This document shows positions 7,721 through 15,636 of a DNA stretch of 15,995 bases, piece by piece. The number at the start of each line of letters is the position of its first letter. The stretch's first letter is position 1. The position numbers and the translations under genes were made by a program. The DNA lies in contig DASSNC010000053.1 in assembly GCA_035688305.1 (NCBI GenBank), forward strand, positions 1-15,995, given 5' to 3'. The notes beneath the pieces were generated by a model, which searched no databases, was not told the origin of the DNA, and saw only the letters and a program-made list of their open reading frames with translations. This DNA is from 66-474 sp035688305. Lineage in GTDB: Bacteria > Pseudomonadota > Gammaproteobacteria > Xanthomonadales > Rhodanobacteraceae.

Positions 7721-10002
7721 CGCCAGAACCGGGCGGTGCCAGTCGCGGCCAGCTCCTGCAGCAATTCCTGAAGTTTGGTCGCAGACTTCGCAAGTGCATG
7801 GTTGTTCAAGACACCACGAGTGGCGTTGAACGCCTCACGCAATCGTGGGCTGTCTTCGCCTCGCAGCTTGGGAAGAATCTTCGCGTATACCGCCTGGTCA
7901 ACAGCGTCCGCGAACTCAATTACCCCACCGGCTACGGCGGCTTCCACGTACTCCACTATGTCGCGGATGCTGCGCCAGCCAAAGTGAAGCCGCACAGGCG
8001 CAAGCGTCGCGGCAAGCTCGCGCAGCACCGTGCGCACTGCTGCGACTTGCTCGGCTGCGAGCTTGCTTTGAGACCATCGCGGCCACGCATCGACGTTGAT
8101 ATCCCAAAATTCGAGCACGGCTGCGCGATCGAGAACCTTGTCACTCAGTCCGTACGTTGTCTCGTCCATATTGACGGTGCCGATCAACAGCAGGTTCGAT
8201 GGATAGTTGAAGCGGCCCGGAATTTCGTCGCCGCCATCGGCATCCGCGTGCAGCTCAATGCGGCCCCCGGTTTCCATTGCAGAAAGCAACGGCGCAAGGT
8301 ATTGCTCCGGGTGCGACAAATTCATTTCATCCAGAATCACCGTGTAGGGTCGATCCGGGTCGCGTACGGCGTTCAAGAGGAAATCAAGCAGACCCGTTCT
8401 CACATAGGTGTCGGTCCTGAGTGGGTTGACGTAGCCCAAAACAGCGCTGGGATCGTGCCATCCAGGTTGCACCGGCAACACGTACATTCCGTCATCGGCA
8501 TTGCCCGTCTCGTGCTGCCACAAGGCGCGTGCGTAGTTGATCGCAAGCTGAGTCTTGCCCGACCCGCTCAGACCCGCCAAGACGGCAAAGTGTCGACGCG
8601 GATGCGCCCAGAGTGAAGCATCGAGCTGCGCAATGAGCGTGCTGCTGAATGTCAGACCCTCAGGAAATGCGGCTGCGATCTCGGCAACGCCGGGCCGCTG
8701 AAGCGGGCGCGGAGTGGTTGCGATTGCGGCGTCATCCAGCACAACTGGCGCTTCAATCACATCCGGCGCGGCAAGACTTTCCGGCACCCAATTGATCAAC
8801 GCACGCCATTCCTTGCCACGCTCGGTGAGCGTCAGAAATTTCTGACCCGAAGGGTTTTCGACCACGTCGGCAAGGTCAAGGCTGCGCAGCCACCCGATCA
8901 TCGAGGAAGGTGCGAAGTTCGTGGTCCAGCCAGGATTTACGGCTTGAATCATCGAGATCAACGCTTTCTGCTCTACTGCGCCGTCCTTGAGGAAGTACAC
9001 GGAATTGTCGAATCCAAGAATCCGTGTCAGTAGCCAGTCGCTAGCCTCGTCAGGGTCGCCCGATTCGAGAAGGGCCCGCCCACGATCGGTCAGCGCAACT
9101 TGGTCGCCGTCAATTCGAATGGCGTCCCACTCGGCGATGAGGGCATTGATCTGCGTGTTGATCGAGCCGGTCGCGAGGCTCGGATTTACGGAGCGGATAT
9201 GTTCGCGAAAGTCAGTGCGCGCACAGCCACCTTCGGCAAACTGCAGCATTCCCAGTATCGAAGCGAAATAGCCCTTGATGGCAAGGAGCCCTTTGCGCCG
9301 GCGCGCCGCAGGTAGCGGCAGCAGTCTGGTTGCACCCGGTTCGTCACCCGGTTGTACCGTGTCGCCTTTGTCCGGCGCGACATCCAGCGAGCTGTACAAC
9401 ACCCACGGCAACTTCATCCGTGTCAGCGGCCAATCGTGCCCTTTCAGGAGCGGTGTATCGGCAAGCACGGTGTCCAATCGCTCAAGAATGCGCCGGTGCA
9501 GCCATACCTCATGGTCCCCCGGCTTTCCCACCTGCATGGCCTTGGCGAGTTTGCGCAGTGCATCGCGACTCGCGAGCGTCGTGAAACAGGCTGGCTGGAG
9601 TGCGGCAAATACTCGCGCCATCTTGAGCCGCGGAATGCGCTGTTTCAGTTGCCGGATACGCGCAATCAGCGTGTCCCACGTATCGATCAGGAAATCGGTG
9701 CGGGCATCGGCATCCAACGCGGGATCAAGTGTCCGGACCGCCCATAGTGCGTCAACGACAGCCTTGTCGTGCCACAGCCCGGCAGTCGGCACGCTGCCCA
9801 TACCTGTCGCAGAAATGGCCTCGCTCTCCCAGAGATCGTGTTGAAAATCGGGACCGCGGAATTTGTCTTCCGTGGCGTTCCGCACGGCCTCGAGTTGTGC
9901 CGAAAGGTGTAGCGTCCAGTCCACATCGTTGGACATGGTCGCGCGCTCAGCTACCAACTGTCGGCACGCTTGCAACAAGCCCGCATTGCTGACTAGATCC
10001 AT
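7717..10002 (-). CDS. McrB-like AAA+ NTPase with tandem winged-helix-like repeats
   Basis: Motor subunit of a McrBC-type restriction/defence pair, 761 aa. The C-terminal AAA+ module has Walker A GLSGSGKT (477-484), Walker B VILDEMN (555-561) and GTVNMDETT (about 608-616) in the sensor region where McrB has its signature MNTAD, followed by KVLDRA with a candidate arginine finger (Arg626). Before it, two similar segments (about 262-313 and 345-401), each with VNP then LT(D/E)RG, look like tandem winged helices. The N-terminal roughly 225 residues are helical and Trp-rich, do not resemble the McrB 5-methylcytosine-binding domain or DUF3578, and are probably the target-recognition part. The start at 10002 is chosen because GGGAGGGG (10014-10007) lies 4 nt upstream; ATG codons at 10020 and 10050 lack this. 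It overlaps the nuclease gene by 4 nt. NTP preference (GTP or ATP) is not settled. Confidence 0.85.
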   Translation of the reverse strand: MDLVSNAGLLQACRQLVAERATMSNDVDWTLHLSAQLEAVRNATEDKFRGPDFQHDLWESEAISATGMGSVPTAGLWHDKAVVDALWAVRTLDPALDADARTDFLIDTWDTLIARIRQLKQRIPRLKMARVFAALQPACFTTLASRDALRKLAKAMQVGKPGDHEVWLHRRILERLDTVLADTPLLKGHDWPLTRMKLPWVLYSSLDVAPDKGDTVQPGDEPGATRLLPLPAARRRKGLLAIKGYFASILGMLQFAEGGCARTDFREHIRSVNPSLATGSINTQINALIAEWDAIRIDGDQVALTDRGRALLESGDPDEASDWLLTRILGFDNSVYFLKDGAVEQKALISMIQAVNPGWTTNFAPSSMIGWLRSLDLADVVENPSGQKFLTLTERGKEWRALINWVPESLAAPDVIEAPVVLDDAAIATTPRPLQRPGVAEIAAAFPEGLTFSSTLIAQLDASLWAHPRRHFAVLAGLSGSGKTQLAINYARALWQHETGNADDGMYVLPVQPGWHDPSAVLGYVNPLRTDTYVRTGLLDFLLNAVRDPDRPYTVILDEMNLSHPEQYLAPLLSAMETGGRIELHADADGGDEIPGRFNYPSNLLLIGTVNMDETTYGLSDKVLDRAAVLEFWDINVDAWPRWSQSKLAAEQVAAVRTVLRELAATLAPVRLHFGWRSIRDIVEYVEAAVAGGVIEFADAVDQAVYAKILPKLRGEDSPRLREAFNATRGVLNNHALAKSATKLQELLQELAATGTARFWR

Positions 10003-10123
10003 CGGACCCCTCCCGGTCATGTCCCGAGTGTAGCCCCGCCAAGTCGTCATATCGGGTGACAGTCAGACCGTGGCATGCATACGTCTGTAGATCAGGACTT
10101 CAGAATCACCTCGGCATCCCACA

Positions 10124-10129
10124 ATTGTA
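10124..10129 (-). promoter_or_regulatory. Candidate -10 element of the McrBC-like operon
   Basis: TACAAT on the minus strand (5 of 6 matches to TATAAT) lies about 115 nt before the AAA+ start codon, within the small palindrome ACAATTGT. No good -35 box is seen 16-18 nt upstream, so an activator or another promoter may be used. Confidence 0.3.
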
Positions 10130-10265
10130 AAAGGTCGCTTCGGGTCGGAACCGGCAGTCAGCCAGACCGGATTGCGCAAAGCGTCGGTGAGCGCCGCCTG
10201 CCGCCCGCTCGTCGACCTAAGCAACAGACATCAGTCAAGTGCGTCGCGGTTGCACTCTGGATTAG

Positions 10266-10291
10266 TTGGGTCTGGACAGACCTAATTTTTT
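10266..10291 (+). terminator. Terminator-shaped hairpin, possibly a REP-like element
   Basis: TTGGGTCT / AGACCTAA (8 pairs, one G-U) around loop GGAC, followed by TTTTTT. It has the form of an intrinsic terminator on the plus strand, yet no plus-strand gene precedes it. Its core belongs to the directly repeated motif at 10275-10287 and 10330-10342, which favours a mobile palindromic repeat over a dedicated terminator. Confidence 0.5.
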
Positions 10292-10342
10292 CTGCCGATC
10301 GGAAGCCCGCGCGTAATCAAGCCATCGATGACAGACCTAATT
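10275..10342. repeat. 13-bp direct repeat pair beside glmS
   Basis: GACAGACCTAATT occurs at 10275-10287 and again at 10330-10342, start to start 55 bp. A shortened relative (GACCTAA) is at 10214-10220. The first copy is the right arm of the T-tailed hairpin and the second runs into the palindrome ATTCCATGGAAT (10340-10351). From memory, GGTCTGTC-type palindromes accompany REP-associated transposase repeats in proteobacteria; here no such gene is present. Confidence 0.55.
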
Positions 10343-10351
10343 CCATGGAAT

Positions 10352-10365
10352 CACGGGTTGCCGTG
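10352..10365 (-). terminator. Weak hairpin downstream of glmS
   Basis: CACGG / CCGTG around a 4-nt loop, 9 nt after the glmS stop codon. The stem is short and the following sequence (ATTCCATGGAATT) is not T-rich, so it is only a possible glmS terminator. Confidence 0.35.
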
Positions 10366-10374
10366 TCGGCGCGA

Positions 10375-12207
10375 CTATTCCACGGTCACCGATTTCGCGA
10401 GGTTGCGCGGCTGGTCGACGTCGGTGCCGCGCAGCACGGCGACGTGGTAGGCCAGCAACTGCAACGGCACGGTGAACACCGCCGGTGCGGTGAAGTTGCC
10501 GCCGGCGTCCACCTTCATCAGTTGCCCGCGATTGCCATTGAGTGACAGGTCGGCGCCGGCGTCGGCGAATACGTACAGCTGGCCGCCGCGCGCACGAACT
10601 TCTTCGAGATTCGACTTCAACTTTTCCAGCAACTGGTTGTTGGGCGCGACCGCGATCACCGGCATGTCCTCATCGACCAATGCCAGCGGGCCATGCTTCA
10701 GTTCGCCGGCGGGATACGCCTCGGCGTGGATGTAGGAAATTTCCTTGAGTTTCAGCGCGCCTTCCAGCGCCACCGGGAATTGCGCACCGCGGCCGAGGAA
10801 CAGCGCGTGGCGTTTGTCGACGAAGGCTTCGGCGAGCTTGGCGATCGCGGGTTCCAACTTCAATACGCCTTCCAGCACGCGCGGCAAACCGGCCAGTTCT
10901 TCGACCAGGGCCTTGAGCGTGGCGGCATCGACGTTGCGCAGGCGCGCGAACTCCAGCGCCAGCAACGCCAGTGCGGTGAGCTGGGTGGTGAAGGCCTTGG
11001 TCGAGGCGACGCCGATTTCGGGGCCGGCGCGGGTCATCAGCGCCAGGTCGGCTTCGCGCACCAGGCTTGATTCGGGCACGTTGCAGATCGCGAATGAACC
11101 AAGGTAACCGCGTGCGCGGCCGTCGCGCAGCGCGGCCAACGTGTCTGCGGTTTCGCCGGATTGCGAAATCGCGACGAACAATGTGTCGGGCATCACCACC
11201 ACCTTGCGGTAGCGGTATTCGCTGGCGACTTCGACGCTGCAGGGAATGCCGGCGATGCCTTCCAGCCAGTACTTCGCCACGAGGCCGGCGTGGTAGCTGG
11301 TTCCGCAGGCCACGATGTGCACCTGGCGCGCGCGTTGCAGCAGCTGGTCGGCGTCGACGCCGAAGATGTTGGGCAGCACGCGGCCGTCGGCGATCCGGCC
11401 TTCGAGGGTGTCGGCGACCGCGCGCGGCTGCTCGAAGATTTCCTTCAGCATGTAGTGACGGAAGCTGCCGCGTTCGACCGCATCGCTCGACAGTTCGCTC
11501 TCGCGGATGGCGCGCGTTGCAACCTGGCCATCAGCGGCGAGGATGGTGTATTCGCCGGGCGTGATCTCGACGATGTCGCCCTCGTCGAGGTACACGACGC
11601 GGTTGGTCACCTGGATCAGCGCCTGCACATCCGAGCCGAGGAAATGCTCGCCGATGCCGATCCCGACGCACAACGGGCTGCCGCGGCGCGCACCGACCAC
11701 GTGGCCGGGATGGTCGCGATGCAGCACGGCAATCGCATAGGCGCCGCGCAAACGCTGGGTGGCGGCGGCGACGGCATCGCGCAGGCTGCGGCCTTCGACC
11801 ACAAGCTTGTGGATCAGATGGGCGATGACCTCGGTGTCGGTCTGCGAGGTGAACACGTAGCCTGCCGCTTCCAGTTCCGCCCGCAGTTCAGCGTGGTTCT
11901 CGATGATGCCGTTGTGCACCACCGCAACCGCGTTGTTGGAAATGTGCGGGTGCGCGTTGGCCTCGGTGGGCGCGCCGTGGGTGGCCCAACGGGTATGCGC
12001 GATGCCGGTGAACCCATGCACCGGCGATGCACGCCACAGGTCCTCCAGGCCGCGCACCTTGCCCGGCGCGCGCAGACGGACCAGGGCGCCGTCCTGCAGC
12101 ACCGCGATCCCGGCCGAGTCGTAGCCACGGTATTCGAGCGCCTTCAGGCCGGCGAGCAGGATCGGGACAACATCCCGTTGGGTGCAGGCGGCAACGATTC
12201 CACACAT
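10375..12207 (-). CDS. glmS: Glutamine--fructose-6-phosphate aminotransferase (isomerizing)
   Basis: First step of UDP-GlcNAc synthesis: fructose-6-P plus glutamine gives glucosamine-6-P plus glutamate, in the cytoplasm. The protein has 610 aa, close to the 609 of E. coli. It begins MCGIVAA, so Cys2 becomes the N-terminal nucleophile of the glutaminase domain (about 1-240; HTRWATHGAP and EYRGYDSAG are typical). Two SIS sugar-isomerase domains follow, with SQSGETADT in the first and LEGALKLKEISYIHAEAY plus GELKHGPLAL in the second. The C-terminus PRNLAKSVTVE is the conserved end of the family. Codons upstream to 12336 are rejected because Cys must follow Met. The Shine-Dalgarno is modest (GAGG, about 11 nt away). 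glmU, the usual neighbour in enterobacteria, is not next to it. The conserved 3' end can serve as a Tn7-type target. Confidence 0.98.
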   Translation of the reverse strand: MCGIVAACTQRDVVPILLAGLKALEYRGYDSAGIAVLQDGALVRLRAPGKVRGLEDLWRASPVHGFTGIAHTRWATHGAPTEANAHPHISNNAVAVVHNGIIENHAELRAELEAAGYVFTSQTDTEVIAHLIHKLVVEGRSLRDAVAAATQRLRGAYAIAVLHRDHPGHVVGARRGSPLCVGIGIGEHFLGSDVQALIQVTNRVVYLDEGDIVEITPGEYTILAADGQVATRAIRESELSSDAVERGSFRHYMLKEIFEQPRAVADTLEGRIADGRVLPNIFGVDADQLLQRARQVHIVACGTSYHAGLVAKYWLEGIAGIPCSVEVASEYRYRKVVVMPDTLFVAISQSGETADTLAALRDGRARGYLGSFAICNVPESSLVREADLALMTRAGPEIGVASTKAFTTQLTALALLALEFARLRNVDAATLKALVEELAGLPRVLEGVLKLEPAIAKLAEAFVDKRHALFLGRGAQFPVALEGALKLKEISYIHAEAYPAGELKHGPLALVDEDMPVIAVAPNNQLLEKLKSNLEEVRARGGQLYVFADAGADLSLNGNRGQLMKVDAGGNFTAPAVFTVPLQLLAYHVAVLRGTDVDQPRNLAKSVTVE

Positions 12208-12257
12208 GGCGACGCAAACCTCGGCTGGATGACAACCGCAGCAGCATACAAGCCCAC

Positions 12258-12278
12258 CCCGCGCCACGTCCTCGCGGG
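12258..12278 (-). other. GC-rich inverted repeat between flavin reductase and glmS
   Basis: CCCGCG (12258-12263) and CGCGGG (12273-12278) form a 6-bp stem with a 9-nt loop in the 100-bp spacer. There is no T-run, so it could slow or stop transcripts only weakly. Confidence 0.25.
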
Positions 12279-12307
12279 CTGGTCGCAACAACCGGCCAGC
12301 ACCCGCA

Positions 12308-12838
<531 letters not shown>

Positions 12839-12867
12839 GCGGGTTCGGCGGCTGGAACGGACCCGCG

Positions 12868-12896
12868 ATTGCAGCACGCCGGGCCACAGCGGTCAA
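12868..12896 (-). promoter_or_regulatory. Candidate sigma-70 promoter of the flavin reductase gene
   Basis: Minus strand TTGACC (12896-12891), 17-nt spacer, TGCAAT (12873-12868, 4 of 6 matches). The expected transcript start is about 23 nt before the ATG at 12838. It could also drive glmS by read-through. Confidence 0.45.
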
Positions 12897-12976
12897 TCGG
12901 CGCGCGGGCATCGCTGTAGACTTGTGGACCCGCACTGCGCGCGGGAACGCACCCACTTTCACGCGGGAGATCGACG

Positions 12977-13972
12977 TTGGCCACGCAGGCGAAGCACAAC
13001 AGCATCCTCGTCACCGGCGGTGCCGGCTACATCGGCAGCCACGTGGTGTTGCAGCTGGTCGAGGCCGGCGAAAAGGTCGTGGTGCTCGATGATCTCTCCA
13101 CCGGCTTTCGCGATGCCGTCAAGGGTGCACAACTCATCGTCGGCAATGCCGGCGAGCGCGAACTCGTGGCGAAGGTGTTGCATGAGCACGCCGTTGACAC
13201 CGTGCTGCACTTCGCCGCGCGCACCATCGTGCCGGAATCGGTATCCGATCCGTTGCGCTATTACGGCAACAACACCTGCGCCACCCGCAACCTGCTGGAA
13301 TGCTGCCGCGATGCCGGCGTCGCGCAGATCGTGTTTTCCTCGAGCGCCGCGGTGTACGGCACGCCTGCGGGCGGCAAGGCCAGCGAGGACACGCCGACCG
13401 CGCCGATCAATCCGTATGGCACCTCCAAGCTGATGAGCGAGTGGATGCTGCGCGACCTCGCCGCCGCGGGCGGGCCGCGTTACGTGGCGCTGCGCTACTT
13501 CAACGTGGCCGGTTGTGATCCCGCAGGCCGCATCGGCCAGTCGACGCAGCACGCGACCTTGCTGGTGAAAGTCGCGTGCGAGGCGGCACTTGGCAAGCGT
13601 CCACGGCTGTCGATCTTCGGCACCGATTACGCCACGCCCGACGGCACCGGCGTGCGCGATTACATCCACGTGGTGGATCTGGCGCGCGCGCACCTCGATG
13701 CCTTGCGCTACCTGCGTGATGGCGGCGCCTCGACCACGCTCAACTGCGGCTACGGCCACGGCTATTCGGTACGCGAAGTGCTGGCCGCCGTCGGGCGCGC
13801 CCACGGTGCGCCGGTGCCGTTCGTCGAAGAACCGCGGCGCGCGGGTGACCCGCCGTCGCTGGTGGCCGTATCGGACAAGATCCGCCGCGTGCTGGGCTGG
13901 CAGCCGCGCCACGATGATCTCGATTTCATCGCGCAAACGGCGCTGGCGTGGGAGTCGAACGCGCGATATTGA
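12977..13972 (+). CDS. galE: UDP-glucose 4-epimerase
   Basis: Interconverts UDP-glucose and UDP-galactose with tightly bound NAD+, supplying UDP-Gal for lipopolysaccharide or exopolysaccharide. It is a 331-aa extended SDR. The NAD-binding GGAGYIGSH is at 14-22, SSSAAVYG at 121-128 carries the catalytic Ser/Thr position, and YGTSK at 147-151 gives the catalytic Tyr147 and Lys151. ALRYFNVAG (171-179) and GTGVRDYIHVVDLA (223-236) are GalE hallmarks. The start is TTG at 12977: GGGAGA (12965-12970) lies 6 nt upstream and no ATG or GTG lies suitably close. It diverges from the flavin reductase gene across 138 bp and converges on an unknown gene, 32 bp stop to stop. Activity on N-acetylated sugars cannot be excluded. 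Confidence 0.93.
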   Translation: MATQAKHNSILVTGGAGYIGSHVVLQLVEAGEKVVVLDDLSTGFRDAVKGAQLIVGNAGERELVAKVLHEHAVDTVLHFAARTIVPESVSDPLRYYGNNTCATRNLLECCRDAGVAQIVFSSSAAVYGTPAGGKASEDTPTAPINPYGTSKLMSEWMLRDLAAAGGPRYVALRYFNVAGCDPAGRIGQSTQHATLLVKVACEAALGKRPRLSIFGTDYATPDGTGVRDYIHVVDLARAHLDALRYLRDGGASTTLNCGYGHGYSVREVLAAVGRAHGAPVPFVEEPRRAGDPPSLVAVSDKIRRVLGWQPRHDDLDFIAQTALAWESNARY

Positions 13973-14008
13973 ACGCGCGACGCCGGCGGCCGCTCGCCAC
14001 GCGTTCAA
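13969..14008. repeat. Inverted repeat spanning both stop codons of convergent genes
   Basis: TTGAACGCG (13969-13977) and CGCGTTCAA (14000-14008) are perfect 9-bp complements with a GC-rich 22-nt centre. The TGA of galE lies in the left arm and the TGA of the facing gene in the right arm. It may act as a two-way transcription barrier, though A/T tracts are on the wrong side for a classical bidirectional terminator. Confidence 0.5.
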
Positions 14009-14547
14009 AAAAGCACGAACTTGTCGAGCTTGAAGCGTTGCCAGGTGGTCACCTTGCGGCTGGTCTCCTTGTAGGAAAACCAGATCATCGCCTCCCACCC
14101 GCGGTGTTCCGCGCGGATGTCGATGGCGCTGAAAGTCCGTGCAATGGTGAACCCCGGATCGAGCACCTGGGTGTTGCGCTCGTCGCTCGCATCAAGGATG
14201 AAGTGCTTTGCGGATTTGTTGCCGAAAGCCTTCTGGAAGGACTTCTTGATGTCCTTCACCGATCGCCAGCACGCCTTGGCCACGGCGAAGTGGCGGGTGA
14301 ACGGTCCGACCACGTACCAGTACAACACGGCATCGCCGCCCAGGGTGCCCAGCGCGTCAAAGGTGGCCTCCATTTCTTCCTTGGTGGCACCCGGGCTCAC
14401 GTGCGCACACAGCATGCCAGCCGGTGTCCAGCCGGCGATCGCGAAGCATTGCGCGATGCCGGGATAGGTGCAGGCCTCAGACGCCGCGCCGACGGTGTAT
14501 TCGACGAGGCTCTGATGGGCCTGCGGGGCGACGGTCTGGACGCGCAT
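14005..14547 (-). CDS. Unrecognised 180-aa protein with possible CheD/CNF-like Cys-His motif
   Basis: I do not recognise a named family. The start ATG at 14547 is supported by GGAG (14558-14555) 7 nt upstream; longer in-frame starts up to 14847 lie inside the uronate epimerase gene. No signal peptide or membrane helix is seen. Residues 30-53 run GIAQCFAIAG, WTPAGMLCAH, VSPG: Cys34 and His49 are 15 apart, with G-M before A-H and P after, resembling the Cys...GGM.H..P pattern of CheD-type glutamine deamidases and the Cys/His spacing of CNF1-type toxins (from memory). The rest alternates strands and helices (LGGDAVLYWYVVGPF; DIKKSFQKAF). It follows the epimerase by 34 nt on the same strand, so they are probably co-transcribed. 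Function is inference only. Confidence 0.75.
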   Translation of the reverse strand: MRVQTVAPQAHQSLVEYTVGAASEACTYPGIAQCFAIAGWTPAGMLCAHVSPGATKEEMEATFDALGTLGGDAVLYWYVVGPFTRHFAVAKACWRSVKDIKKSFQKAFGNKSAKHFILDASDERNTQVLDPGFTIARTFSAIDIRAEHRGWEAMIWFSYKETSRKVTTWQRFKLDKFVLF

Positions 14548-14581
14548 GGGTCGGCTCCGTGGCGGATGCAGGGGTGGCAGT

Positions 14582-15589
14582 CTAGACGCCGTAGTAGCTG
14601 CGGTACCAATCGACAAAGCGCCGGATGCCTTCCTCGACCGGCGTCGCCGGGTGGTAACCGGTGTCACGCGCGAGTTCGGTGACATCCGCCGACGTATCCG
14701 GGACGTCGCCCGGCTGCAGCGGCAGCAGATTGCGCGTGGCTTTCCGCCCAAGGCAATCTTCCAGCACTTCGATGTAATACGACAACTGCACCGGCTGGCT
14801 GTTGCCGATGTTGTACACGCGATACGGCGCCGAGGACGTGGCGGCATTCGGATGCACCGGATCGTAATCGGGATCCGGCGCGGGCACGCGATCGAGGGTG
14901 CGGATCACGCCTTCGACGATGTCATCGATGTAGGTGAAATCGCGGCTGTGGTGGCCATGGTTGAACACGTCGATCGGCTCGCCCGCGAGGATCTTGCGCG
15001 TGAACAGGAACAGCGCCATGTCCGGGCGGCCCCACGGCCCGTACACGGTGAAGAAGCGCAGGCCGGTCGTCGGCAGGCCGTAAAGATGGCTGTAGGTGTG
15101 CGCCATCAACTCGTTGGCTTTCTTGGTCGCGGCGTACAAGCTGACCGGATGGTCCACCGCGTCCTGCACCGAGAAAGGCAACTTGCGATTGGCGCCGTAC
15201 ACCGAACTTGATGATGCGTACACCAGATGCTCGACCTTGCCGTGCCGGCACGCTTCGAGCACGTTGATGAAGCCGACCAGATTGGACTCGACGTAGGCGT
15301 AGGGGTTTTCGATGGAATAGCGCACGCCGGCTTGCGCGGCGAGGTTCACCACGCGCTGCGGGCGGAATTCGGCGAACGCGCGTTCCAGCGGTGCGCGATC
15401 CTCGATGCCGAGCTTGGCGAACTGGAACCCGGCGTGTGGCGTCAGCCGATCCAGCCGCGCCTGCTTCAAGCTGACGTCGTAGTAGGCATTGAGATTGTCG
15501 ACGCCCAGCACCGCATCGCCGCGCGCCAGCAACCGCTGCGACAAGGTGGATCCGATGAAGCCGGCGGCGCCGGTGACCAGTACACGCAC
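14582..15589 (-). CDS. NAD-dependent epimerase, UDP-glucuronate 4-epimerase type
   Basis: Extended SDR expected to convert UDP-glucuronate to UDP-galacturonate for capsule or exopolysaccharide. It has 335 aa, the family's usual length. TGAAGFIGS at 6-14 binds NAD, ASSSSVYG at 125-132 holds the catalytic Ser, and LYAATKKANE has Tyr152 and Lys156. DNLNAYYDVSLKQARL at 31-46 and GLRFFTVYGPWGRPDMA at 176-192 are typical of the uronate epimerase subgroup, as is the APYRVYNIGN stretch near 254-263. The start is GTG at 15589-15587, with GAGG (15601-15598) 8 nt upstream; the frame is open further upstream to 15673 but that part lies in the repeat element. A nucleotide-sugar dehydrogenase that could make its UDP-sugar acid substrate lies just upstream on the same strand. 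Confidence 0.92.
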   Translation of the reverse strand: MRVLVTGAAGFIGSTLSQRLLARGDAVLGVDNLNAYYDVSLKQARLDRLTPHAGFQFAKLGIEDRAPLERAFAEFRPQRVVNLAAQAGVRYSIENPYAYVESNLVGFINVLEACRHGKVEHLVYASSSSVYGANRKLPFSVQDAVDHPVSLYAATKKANELMAHTYSHLYGLPTTGLRFFTVYGPWGRPDMALFLFTRKILAGEPIDVFNHGHHSRDFTYIDDIVEGVIRTLDRVPAPDPDYDPVHPNAATSSAPYRVYNIGNSQPVQLSYYIEVLEDCLGRKATRNLLPLQPGDVPDTSADVTELARDTGYHPATPVEEGIRRFVDWYRSYYGV

Positions 15590-15636
15590 GCGATGTTCCT
15601 CAATGTTGTGTCGTCGGGTGAAGCAAGAGCGTTTTT

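Larger units (their letters stand above)
10003..10374. other. Gene-free strip between the defence pair and glmS
   Basis: No credible gene on either strand. The strip carries a terminator-like hairpin with T-run, a 13-bp direct repeat, a 12-bp palindrome and a small hairpin after glmS (listed separately). It holds the upstream region of the minus-strand AAA+ gene and is the classical position for Tn7-family insertion 3' of glmS. No tns genes were seen. Confidence 0.6.

Noticed and set aside
10003..10374. Intact Tn7-like element
   Set aside because: No tnsA/B/C/D-like genes and no convincing paired end sequences were found in the window; only the location downstream of glmS fits.
10075..10545. 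156-codon plus-strand frame beside glmS
   Set aside because: Passes through the T-tailed hairpin and overlaps the conserved 3' end of glmS in antisense; no motif or ribosome site.
12959..14098. 379-codon minus-strand frame opposite galE
   Set aside because: Antisense to galE, whose catalytic motifs are complete; the translation is Arg/His-rich without motifs.
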